Positions 1 to 7,923 of a stretch of DNA of 64,000 nt are shown here, piece by piece. A model generated the notes under the pieces. It saw only the letters and a list, made by a program, of their open reading frames with translations, did not search any database and was not told the DNA's origin. Made by a program: the position numbers and the translations under genes. Numbering within the stretch: the first letter of the stretch is position 1; each line of letters begins with the position of its first letter. Where the stretch lies: the NCBI GenBank assembly GCA_031430595.1, contig JANPBU010000010.1, positions 248,001-312,000 of the forward strand, given 5' to 3'. The stretch is from JANNBN01 sp031430595. Its GTDB lineage: Bacteria > Actinomycetota > Acidimicrobiia > Acidimicrobiales > JANYDT01.

Positions 1-2476
1 TGCGTTTAACAATTTCACTCAGTGTACTGATCATCAGCGGGCTGAGCGATTGAGGAGGAATCGCGCACGCTGAATCGCCGGAATGTACCCCAGCCATTTC
101 GACGTGCTCCATAATTCCGCCGATGATCGTCTCGCCGGTTGTGTCGCGGATGGCGTCGACATCTACCTCAATCGCATCAGAAAGGAAACGATCGACCAAC
201 ACGGGTCGGTCGGCAGACAGCCCTCCTTCGCGCCCAAGCGAGCCATCGGCAGCAAGTTCAGCCATTGCACGGCGAAGGTCTGCTTCGTCTTGAACAATTT
301 GCATAGCTCGCCCGCCGAGCACATACGAGGGTCGTACCAGCACGGGGTAACCGTGAACGTCAGCAATAGCCGCGGCACCGTCGGCAGTTGTTGCGGTTCC
401 TCCGGGCGGCTGGTCAATTCCTAACTCAACACACAGAGCATTCCAACGGTCGCGGTCTTCCGCGAGGTCGATCGACTCTGGGCTGGTTCCAGCAATTGGG
501 ATACCGGCGGCCTGTAGCTGCCCAGCTAACTTCAACGGGGTTTGCCCGCCGAGCGAGACTATGACAGCCATCGGCTTTTCAGCTTCGAGAACGTTCATCA
601 CATCTTCAAAGGTGAGCGGTTCGAAATACAACCGGTCAGAGGTGTCGTAGTCAGTCGACACGGTTTCCGGATTGCAATTGATCATGATTGTTTCGTAACC
701 AGCGTCACGCAACGTGTACGAAGCATGCACGCAGCAGTAATCAAACTCGATACCCTGCCCAATTCGGTTCGGCCCACTTCCAAGAATTGCGACCTTCGGC
801 TTCGAGCTTGGATGTACCTCGTCGGTGTCTTCGTATGTTGAGTAGTGATAGGGGGTTTGTGCATCAAATTCGGCAGCACACGTATCAACTGTTTTAAAGG
901 TGGCTCGAACTCCAGCGGCCAAACGCGCCGCACGAACCTCGGCCTCAGACTGACCCCAAAGGTATGCGAGCTGAGCATCGGAATACCCGAGTCGCTTCGC
1001 TCGACGCCACGAAACACGGTCCATTCCGGCGAAACCAGTATGGCCGAGAACTTCACGTTCCTCGATGATCATGAGCATCTGATCAAGAAACCATGGGTCG
1101 ATTCGGTTGACGTCATGCAGTTCTTCGATACTCACACCACGTTTGAGCGCTTCAGCGACCCACCAGAGGCGCTCGGGGGTTCCTTGAAACGTGCGAGCCA
1201 CCAAATCGGCGGTTTCGATCGACGCATACTCTTGTTCGGTAGGGTCGCAGTTCAGCCCGTAACGTCCTTGTTCAAGCGAACGCATGGCCTTTTGCAACGA
1301 CTCGGTGAAGGTTCGACCGATGGCCATCACCTCACCGACCGACTGCATCCGTGTACCGAGAATTGGTTCGGCGCCCGGAAGTTTTTCGAACGCCCACCGC
1401 GGAATCTTTGTCACGACATAGTCAATCGACGGCTCGAAGCAAGCCAGGGTTTGTTTCGTGATGTCGTTTTCGATTTCATCAAGGGTGTAGCCGACAGCTA
1501 GCCGTGCAGCAATTTTTGCAATCGGAAACCCGGTAGCTTTCGAGGCGAGCGCTGAGGACCGTGAGACGCGCGGGTTCATTTCGATCACGACCACTTCACC
1601 ATCAACCGGATTTATCGCAAACTGCACATTCGACCCACCGGTTTCAACACCTATCCGACGAATGACTTTGAAGGTCATGTCACGCAGATACTGGTACTCG
1701 ACATCGCTGAGGGTTTGTATCGGCGCGACCGTGATCGAGTCACCGGTGTGCACGCCCATGGGGTCAACGTTCTCGATCGAACATACGATGACGCAGTTGT
1801 CGGCTCGGTCGCGCATCACCTCGAGTTCAAATTCTTTCCAGCCAGCAATCGACTGCTCAACCAAAATTTCAGAAGTTGGTGAAGCGGCAAGCCCGGTTAC
1901 CGCAAGCTCGCGTAGTTCTTGTTCATTGTGCGCAATACCGGTGCCAAGCCCACCAAGGATGTACGACGGGCGAATGATGATCGGGTAACCAATCTCGGTA
2001 GCTACTTTCACTGCCTGATCAAGTTCGTGCGCAAAACCCGAAATTGGCGTTGCTAGCCCGATCTCGGCCATCGCTTCTTTGAACCGCTCGCGATTTTCAG
2101 CAGTTTCGATGGCGACGGCGTTCGCCCCAATCATTTCGACACCAAATCGCTCTAACACCCCAGATTCGCTGAGTGCCATGCCTAAGTTCAGGGCGGTTTG
2201 GCCACCGAGAGTTGGAAGCAACGCGTCGGGCCGTTCACGTTCAATGATTGCAGCAACAACATCTACATCGAGAGGCTCAATGTAGGTTCGATAAGCGAAG
2301 TTAGGGTCAGTCATGATAGTCGCAGGGTTCGAGTTCACGAGGATTACTCGGTAACCCTCTTCCTTCAAAACTCGACAAGCCTGAGTACCCGAATAGTCGA
2401 ACTCGCAAGCCTGACCAATAACAATGGGGCCAGAGCCAATCACCAGAATCGTTTGTATATCTGTGCGCTTCGGCAC
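1..2476 (-). CDS. carB: Carbamoyl-phosphate synthase large subunit, 3' end outside the window
   Basis: Makes carbamoyl phosphate from bicarbonate, ammonia (channelled from CarA) and two ATP, for pyrimidine and arginine synthesis. The reading frame opens with GTG one base after the carA stop (MPKRTDIQTILVIGSGPIV) and stays open for 825 codons to the window edge. Visible parts are the carboxyphosphate ATP-grasp half (about 1-400), the oligomerisation region (about 400-550) and most of the carbamate ATP-grasp half, which opens with ILGSGPNRIGQGIEFDY. The family has about 1,070 residues, so roughly 250 C-terminal residues, including the allosteric MGS domain, lie outside. Fourth gene of the pyrC-x-carA-carB unit. 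Identification is secure. Confidence 0.97.
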   Translation of the reverse strand, partial: MPKRTDIQTILVIGSGPIVIGQACEFDYSGTQACRVLKEEGYRVILVNSNPATIMTDPNFAYRTYIEPLDVDVVAAIIERERPDALLPTLGGQTALNLGMALSESGVLERFGVEMIGANAVAIETAENRERFKEAMAEIGLATPISGFAHELDQAVKVATEIGYPIIIRPSYILGGLGTGIAHNEQELRELAVTGLAASPTSEILVEQSIAGWKEFELEVMRDRADNCVIVCSIENVDPMGVHTGDSITVAPIQTLSDVEYQYLRDMTFKVIRRIGVETGGSNVQFAINPVDGEVVVIEMNPRVSRSSALASKATGFPIAKIAARLAVGYTLDEIENDITKQTLACFEPSIDYVVTKIPRWAFEKLPGAEPILGTRMQSVGEVMAIGRTFTESLQKAMRSLEQGRYGLNCDPTEQEYASIETADLVARTFQGTPERLWWVAEALKRGVSIEELHDVNRIDPWFLDQMLMIIEEREVLGHTGFAGMDRVSWRRAKRLGYSDAQLAYLWGQSEAEVRAARLAAGVRATFKTVDTCAAEFDAQTPYHYSTYEDTDEVHPSSKPKVAILGSGPNRIGQGIEFDYCCVHASYTLRDAGYETIMINCNPETVSTDYDTSDRLYFEPLTFEDVMNVLEAEKPMAVIVSLGGQTPLKLAGQLQAAGIPIAGTSPESIDLAEDRDRWNALCVELGIDQPPGGTATTADGAAAIADVHGYPVLVRPSYVLGGRAMQIVQDEADLRRAMAELAADGSLGREGGLSADRPVLVDRFLSDAIEVDVDAIRDTTGETIIGGIMEHVEMAGVHSGDSACAIPPQSLSPLMISTLSEIVKR

Positions 2477-2477
2477 C

Positions 2478-3593
2478 TTAAATACCCACCCTTCCGTGAA
2501 CCTTTTTGAGTAACGCAGCAAAATCATCGAACAACGTTGCGCTCTCATGCGGGCCAGGGCCAGCTTCAGGATGATGCTGAACACTAAACATAGGAAGATC
2601 GGTGTACACCAGGCCTTCAAGGGTGCCGTCGTTGAGGTTTAGGTGCGTCACTTCGGCGGCCACCTTCAATGTCGTGTGGTCAACGCAAAAGTTGTGATTT
2701 TGACTAGTGATCATTACCCGGTTTGTGCGCAGGTCTTTGACCGGATGGTTACCGCCATGATGCCCAAACGGCATTTTGAACGTGGTGGCACCAGCCGTCG
2801 AAGCGAGCAACTGATGGCCAAGGCAAATACCGAAAATCGGTATTTCAAGATTCATAAGTGCACGGATCTCTTTCACGGCATAGTCACACACTTGAGGGTC
2901 ACCCGGACCATTCGAAAGAAATACCCCGTCCGGCGACATCGCCATGACCTCGTCAGCCGTTGCTGTACCCGGAACCACCGTCACGTTGGCGATACGGGAA
3001 AGGTGCCGCAAAATTGTCGTTTTGATTCCGTAGTCGAACGCAACCACATTCCAAGCATCAGGGCTCGGCCCTGCGACTGCGTATGAAGAGGTAATGCTTA
3101 CTTCGCGCACCAAATCAACACCGGTCGTTCCCGGTTCAACGTTTACCGCTGCAGCCAACTCCTCATGCGATGCGGTTCCAAATGCACCAGGCATTGCCCC
3201 GACGTCTCTGATGTGGCGAGTGAGGCGACGCGTATCGATACCAGCAATACCAGAGATTCCCCAACGAACAAGTTGTTCATCGAGGCCAGCAGATGAACGC
3301 CAATTCGACCTACGACGAGCCAACTCGCGTACGACGACTCCGCGACAAAACGGTCGGCGGTACTCGTCATCGACAGCGGTCACACCGTAGTTTCCTATGT
3401 GTGGATACGTAAACGTAATGATCTGACCGGCGTACGAAGGATCGGTGATGACCTCTTGGTAGCCCGACATCACCGTATTGAATACCACTTCCCCCGATGC
3501 GATCCCGTTGGTTGGCTGGTGACCAATGGCTTCGCCCTCAAAGGTTTCTCCGTCGGCCAACACCAACAGCGCAGGGGTAATCGAGTTCATCAC
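2478..3593 (-). CDS. carA: Carbamoyl-phosphate synthase small (glutaminase) subunit
   Basis: Hydrolyses glutamine and passes ammonia to CarB. The 371-residue protein has the CPSase small-chain N-terminal domain (FNTVMSGYQEVITDPSYAGQ) and a class I glutamine amidotransferase domain. The nucleophile Cys lies in FGICLGHQ, and the catalytic His-Glu in QHHPEAGPGP near the C-terminus. Length is normal for the family. The start ATG overlaps the stop of the small membrane gene upstream (ATGA), and the stop is one base from carB, so translation of the three is probably coupled. Confidence 0.97.
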   Translation of the reverse strand: MMNSITPALLVLADGETFEGEAIGHQPTNGIASGEVVFNTVMSGYQEVITDPSYAGQIITFTYPHIGNYGVTAVDDEYRRPFCRGVVVRELARRRSNWRSSAGLDEQLVRWGISGIAGIDTRRLTRHIRDVGAMPGAFGTASHEELAAAVNVEPGTTGVDLVREVSITSSYAVAGPSPDAWNVVAFDYGIKTTILRHLSRIANVTVVPGTATADEVMAMSPDGVFLSNGPGDPQVCDYAVKEIRALMNLEIPIFGICLGHQLLASTAGATTFKMPFGHHGGNHPVKDLRTNRVMITSQNHNFCVDHTTLKVAAEVTHLNLNDGTLEGLVYTDLPMFSVQHHPEAGPGPHESATLFDDFAALLKKVHGRVGI

Positions 3594-3781
3594 GAGTTGT
3601 CACTTTCAGAATTACGGTCGACTCGCCTGGTCAGCACAAACGCCCAGCCCAAAGCCATCATGGCCAACATCAAGCCCGACATCATGAGTAACGGTCGCTG
3701 ACGGGCCGCACCAATAAGTACCAACAACATGGCAGGGTACTTCGCCAACTTTGCTGTTTTCGGGTCGTACAGGTATTTCAT
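3590..3781 (-). CDS. Small membrane protein between pyrC and carA
   Basis: A 63-residue protein with two hydrophobic stretches (about 17-24 and 31-50) and a basic C-terminal side (LTRRVDR). It overlaps pyrC and carA by four bases each (ATGA at both ends), so it is a real, translationally coupled gene although short. Other Actinobacteria also have a membrane-protein gene at this point of the pyr operon, usually longer (recalled from Mycobacterium and Streptomyces gene order). No catalytic motif is visible. Its function is unknown; a small membrane partner of the pathway is only a guess. Confidence 0.8.
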   Translation of the reverse strand: MKYLYDPKTAKLAKYPAMLLVLIGAARQRPLLMMSGLMLAMMALGWAFVLTRRVDRNSESDNS

Positions 3782-5076
3782 CGTTGGGCGATTCCGTTCT
3801 GAACAATGACAACCCCGTGACGGATGGTGTGTCGAACTCGACCCGTAAGCGTACGTCCGACATACGGGGTGTTGCGAGACTTCGAGGCCAACGCCCCAGC
3901 ATCAACCGACCAAACTTCAAACGGATCGACAATGCAAATGTTTGCTCGGCGGCCAACCGCAATGAGACCCTGCAATTCCGTGATTTGGGCGATGGCTGCC
4001 GGACGGGAAGAGAGCAATTGAAAGACCCTCTCAACCGGAAGTTTCAACTCGGTTATCGCTAAAGCCAGGGCGGTTTCTAAGCCGAGCATTCCTGGCGGCG
4101 CATCGAGCATGGCCCGTTCTTTCGTTTCCGGCGTATGAGGTGCGTGATCGGTTGCTATCGCGTCGATGGTTCCGTCAGCCAAGCCAACTTTGACGGCATC
4201 GACGTCGGATTGGGCCCGCAACGGTGGGTGAACCTTGAACACGGTGTCGTAGTTCGCAAGTGCCGCATCTGTCAATGTGAAGTGATGCGGCGCTGCTTCG
4301 GCGCTTACGCGAAGGCCCTCAGCCTTTGCCTCGCGCACAAGTTCAACGGAACCGGCAGTCGACAGGTGAAGGAAATGTACCGGCGACCCCGTTCGTCGAC
4401 ATAACGCGATGTCGCGTGCGACCATCACTTCCTCAGCCTCACTGGGCTGGCCCGGCAGGCCAAGCTTTGACGACCACACCCCCTCGTGCATGACGCCACC
4501 TTCGGCCAACGACGAGTCTTCGCAATGCTGGGCCAACGTGACCCCGAGTGTTGATGCGTATTCGAGTGCCCGACGCATCAATCGGTTGTCTTGAACGCCG
4601 GTGCCGTCATCAGTAAAGATTCGTATGCCTTCTGCGGCTAACTCGGCCATAGGTGCCAGCTGTTGGCCGAGGCGCCCCATCGTGATGGCTGCGGCTACAT
4701 GAACGTCAACCAGGGCAGCCTTCTCACCGAGTTCTCGCACTTGGCGAACCACAGCAACCGAATCAATGGCGGGGTTGGTATTCGGCATCGCAAGAATGGC
4801 CGTGTAGCCACCAATCGCCGCAGCACGTGAGCCGGTCTCGATCGTTTCAGCTGCCTCGTTGCCCGGTTCGCGCAGATGGGTATGCAAATCAACCAGCCCC
4901 GGGCCAACCACGCATCCTGAGGCGTCGATCACGACGGTTCCGACTGGCGCATCGATCGAATTCGACATTTCAGCGATGTTGCCATCAATCACTAACAGGT
5001 CTGATTGAACGGTCGCTGACCCGCTCACGACGGTTGCGCCACGTATCAGCAGCGGCTTACTCATTTCGGTCGACAT
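3778..5076 (-). CDS. pyrC: Dihydroorotase, class I
   Basis: Cyclises N-carbamoyl-aspartate to dihydroorotate, the third step of UMP synthesis. The 432-residue amidohydrolase has the metal-binding motif HTHLREPG at residues 65-72, the substrate loop AMPNTNP and the late catalytic segment IATDHAPHTPETKERA. Length and motifs fit the type I (Bacillus/actinobacterial) enzyme rather than the short E. coli type. An AGGAG-like Shine-Dalgarno lies about 9 bases before the ATG. First gene of its operon, with a PyrR-binding stem-loop immediately upstream. Confidence 0.97.
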   Translation of the reverse strand: MSTEMSKPLLIRGATVVSGSATVQSDLLVIDGNIAEMSNSIDAPVGTVVIDASGCVVGPGLVDLHTHLREPGNEAAETIETGSRAAAIGGYTAILAMPNTNPAIDSVAVVRQVRELGEKAALVDVHVAAAITMGRLGQQLAPMAELAAEGIRIFTDDGTGVQDNRLMRRALEYASTLGVTLAQHCEDSSLAEGGVMHEGVWSSKLGLPGQPSEAEEVMVARDIALCRRTGSPVHFLHLSTAGSVELVREAKAEGLRVSAEAAPHHFTLTDAALANYDTVFKVHPPLRAQSDVDAVKVGLADGTIDAIATDHAPHTPETKERAMLDAPPGMLGLETALALAITELKLPVERVFQLLSSRPAAIAQITELQGLIAVGRRANICIVDPFEVWSVDAGALASKSRNTPYVGRTLTGRVRHTIRHGVVIVQNGIAQR

Positions 5077-5096
5077 GGGGGTAGCTCCTCGTCCGT

Positions 5097-5116
5097 GCGG
5101 GCCTCACAGGACCCGC
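5097..5116 (-). promoter_or_regulatory. PyrR-binding stem-loop in the pyrC leader
   Basis: On the minus strand the RNA would read GCGGGUCCUGUGAGGCCCGC: a perfect 5-bp stem around the loop UCCUGUGAGG. This matches the known PyrR-binding consensus ARUCCNGNGAGGYU except that the first A and last U are G and C, a compensatory change that keeps the pair. It lies about 20 bases upstream of the pyrC ATG and just before its Shine-Dalgarno. There is no terminator between, so translational repression, as described for mycobacterial PyrR, is the likely mechanism (inference). Confidence 0.8.
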
Positions 5117-5247
5117 TTCACGGTCGAGGTTTAAACCTAGCAAGCGACAGACAACACTTCGCCAAAACCGCGCACTGAACCGGTTTCACACCCAAAAATG
5201 CGGTTCAAAAGATCATTGTGCTCGGTTTTGTCTGGGAAGATAAGAGA

Positions 5248-6066
5248 ATGAACATGCTGAAGGCTGGTGTCGCTTCGATGTTCGCTGGGCCAGACTGTGT
5301 TGAATGGATTGAAACGTCAGCTGATACAGCCGCTGCGTTGACCTCGCTGTTGGCTGAAGCCCACCATTTCTTCGCATCGTCGCCCGAAGAAAAAGCGTTG
5401 GTTGCCGCGAAATCAACCATGACTGGTTGGCGATCGGTCGGTATCGAGTACTCGCAGCACCCAGATCGCCCAGATCTCAACGAAACCTTTTGTTACCGAT
5501 CAGCTGATGATCAGGTGACCGACTCGTGGGCGAGCACGCTTCTCGATCATTGCCGAACCGCCCAACGGGCCCTCGATGTGGTCGCTACTGAAACTCTGGA
5601 TCGGTTAGCCGAAACACTCGGGGTGTCCGCAGCGGTGCCGAGTGTTCGAACGGGTTCAGAGTCATGGCTACAGCTCAACTTCTCGCGGCCCTCTGTAGCC
5701 AAACGCCCATTCATTCAAGACCCACACGAAGATGGTCATCTTGTAACCTTCCTCTTGGCCGATGCCGACGGCCTCGAAGTCAACAGCCCAAGCGACCATT
5801 GGACACCTGTACTACCAACCCCCAACCGACTCATCTGTTTTCCGGGTGAGTGCGGTGCACTTTTGACCGGTGACGCTATTGCACCAATGGCCCATCAGGT
5901 ACGTGCGCATAGCTATGTGCCGATACGAATAAGTATGGCGTACTTCGTGAACCCAGACCTCGACCAGGTGCTCAACCCGTGGATCAAAAACGAGCGCAAC
6001 GCCGAGGCTGATCTCTTACGGTGGGGCCAGCAAAACCCCACCCGTTTCGGCCTTCCTGCCCTCTAG
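5248..6066 (+). CDS. Isopenicillin N synthase-like Fe(II)/2-oxoglutarate oxygenase
   Basis: A 272-residue protein of the non-haem iron oxygenase superfamily. The iron triad is visible as H160-x-D162 (PHEDGHLVTF) and H216 (APMAHQV), followed by the 2-oxoglutarate-type Arg-x-Ser pair R227/S229 (IRISMAYFVNP). It lacks most of the usual N-terminal DIOX_N region, so it is slightly short. I chose the ATG at 5248, which has GGGAAGA seven bases upstream, over an upstream GTG at 5218 that lacks a good site. It ends eight bases from the convergent amidohydrolase gene. The substrate cannot be told from sequence. Confidence 0.8.
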   Translation: MNMLKAGVASMFAGPDCVEWIETSADTAAALTSLLAEAHHFFASSPEEKALVAAKSTMTGWRSVGIEYSQHPDRPDLNETFCYRSADDQVTDSWASTLLDHCRTAQRALDVVATETLDRLAETLGVSAAVPSVRTGSESWLQLNFSRPSVAKRPFIQDPHEDGHLVTFLLADADGLEVNSPSDHWTPVLPTPNRLICFPGECGALLTGDAIAPMAHQVRAHSYVPIRISMAYFVNPDLDQVLNPWIKNERNAEADLLRWGQQNPTRFGLPAL

Positions 6067-6073
6067 GCAGCGA

Positions 6074-7804
6074 TCAATACGGAACCGGCTGAGCGCCGCG
6101 GATGAGGCGTCCTGGTGTGAGACCCGTTGATTCACCGTTCGCCATAATCTCAACACCTTTAACAAACGTATGACAGTAACCATCCGCTCGTTGTAACAAT
6201 CGTCGACCTTGAGCAGGCAAGTCGTACGCAACCTTGGGCGCGTGCAGCCGAAGCGCAGCAACGTCAATAATGTTGAAGTCAGCACGGTAGCCGGGGGCCA
6301 ACACGCCCCGATCGAATAAGCCGACAGCAGCCGCTGTCATTCGTGATTGCTTGGCAACGAGGGTTTCGATTGGTATGCGCCCATTGGGTCGATCACGTCC
6401 CCACCATTGCAACAACGTAGTCGGAAAGCTCACATCGCAGATGGTGCCGACATGGGCTCCTCCATCGCTCAGCCCAGGTATCGATGCCGGGTGTTGCAAC
6501 ATTTCACCAACGACATCGAGGTTACCAGCAGCCCAATTCAACGTCGGGAGGTACAACAACGCCTTACCGTGAAATTCGAGTAGCCAGTCGTAAGCAACAT
6601 CAGCCGGACTTCGACCCTGCCGTGTTGCGGTTGCCGCAACCGAGTCATGAGGTGAGGGCTCGTAGTTTGGCGGGTCACCCAAACGAAACATGCTGCCAAA
6701 TGCGTGGATTGCCCGCGAACCAAGTACCCCGTTGCGATCGATGGTCATCTGAGCGATTACGGCTTCGCGAACTTCCTGTCGATTCATCCGAGCCACTCGC
6801 TGCCCGAGGGGCAAACCAGCGATTTCTTGATACGCGGCTGAGTACATGAACGGGTTCAATGTGGTTTCTAACCCGAGAAGCAGCCCGACGGCCCGGGTGC
6901 CAACCTGGCCCTTCATCGTGACACCGTTCGCTGTTGCCGCAGAGAAATAGTCGAGCGCCGCTCGCCAATCATCGGGTCGTTGAATGCCTTGTGCTACCGA
7001 CACCGAAATAGGGCGACCAGACTCGGCTGCCATGCGATGAAACAGATGAAGTTCGCTGTCAATATCGATAAGGTCACTGACGACCTGCAATACCCCCATT
7101 CCATATCGTCCGGCGGCAGCCATCCCTTGGGCGATGCCAACAAGTTCGTCAGCCTCGGCCCTCAAGGATGGGGTTGGCTCACCGAGGCTGCTTCGATGAT
7201 TGAGTGTGCGTGAAGTCGTGAAACCGAGTGCTCCTGCCTCCATGGCTTCACGGGCGAGGTCAGCCATTCGCGAAATGTCGTCCGCGGTTGCAGGTTGCTG
7301 CGTTGCCCCACGTTCACCCATCACATGGAGGCGAACCGGGCCGTGGGGAAGTTGGGCTCCAAGGTCAATATCGCGAGGTCGGCAATCGAGAAAGTCGAGA
7401 TACTCGGCAAATGATTCCCACTCCCATGTGAGGCCCTCGTGCAATGCAGTTCCTGGTATATCTTCAACCCCCTCCATGAGTTGGATGAGCCGTTCGCGAT
7501 TCTCAGGGCTAACCGGGGCGAACCCGACGCCGCAGTTTCCCATCACGACTGTTGTAACTCCATGCCAACTCGACGGCGCAAGGTGCTGGTCCCAGGTCGC
7601 CTGCCCGTCGTAGTGGGTGTGAATGTCAACAAAACCAGGTGTCACCAAGTGCCCGTCAGCATCGATTTCGCGATGGCTGGTTCCGACGACTTCGCCAACT
7701 TCGACCAAAATTCCGTCGCTCACGGCGATATCGGCCGACCGGCGGTCGGCACCGGTGCCGTCGACCAACAAAGCGTTTCGAACAACAAGATCGAACGTTG
7801 ACAT
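6074..7804 (-). CDS. D-aminoacylase / N-acyl-D-amino-acid amidohydrolase family protein
   Basis: A 576-residue amidohydrolase of the D-aminoacylase group (COG3653). It has the metal motif HTHYDG at 62-67, the Cys of GNCG at 91 that serves as a zinc ligand in characterised D-aminoacylases, and GLSDGGAHVG in the C-terminal third. The protein closes with the usual small beta domain (APGYRADFNIID). Family members deacylate N-acyl-D-amino acids, but many paralogues have unknown substrates, so this is a family-level call. Monocistronic, convergent with the oxygenase and divergent from the GGDEF-EAL gene. Confidence 0.85.
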   Translation of the reverse strand: MSTFDLVVRNALLVDGTGADRRSADIAVSDGILVEVGEVVGTSHREIDADGHLVTPGFVDIHTHYDGQATWDQHLAPSSWHGVTTVVMGNCGVGFAPVSPENRERLIQLMEGVEDIPGTALHEGLTWEWESFAEYLDFLDCRPRDIDLGAQLPHGPVRLHVMGERGATQQPATADDISRMADLAREAMEAGALGFTTSRTLNHRSSLGEPTPSLRAEADELVGIAQGMAAAGRYGMGVLQVVSDLIDIDSELHLFHRMAAESGRPISVSVAQGIQRPDDWRAALDYFSAATANGVTMKGQVGTRAVGLLLGLETTLNPFMYSAAYQEIAGLPLGQRVARMNRQEVREAVIAQMTIDRNGVLGSRAIHAFGSMFRLGDPPNYEPSPHDSVAATATRQGRSPADVAYDWLLEFHGKALLYLPTLNWAAGNLDVVGEMLQHPASIPGLSDGGAHVGTICDVSFPTTLLQWWGRDRPNGRIPIETLVAKQSRMTAAAVGLFDRGVLAPGYRADFNIIDVAALRLHAPKVAYDLPAQGRRLLQRADGYCHTFVKGVEIMANGESTGLTPGRLIRGAQPVPY

Positions 7805-7923
7805 TTCTTGTGCACCTCTAGCTCGGGTTCGATTTAGAAGTTAGCTCTATCAAGCAACTCGGAACCAGCCCAGAACCCAAGTATTTGCTTAACCCGCTAC
7901 CTTGCGCTGCCGAAGGTTTCCGT

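Noticed and set aside
845..1501. 218-residue plus-strand open frame
   Set aside because: It lies entirely antisense to carB, whose protein sequence is continuous and well conserved there.
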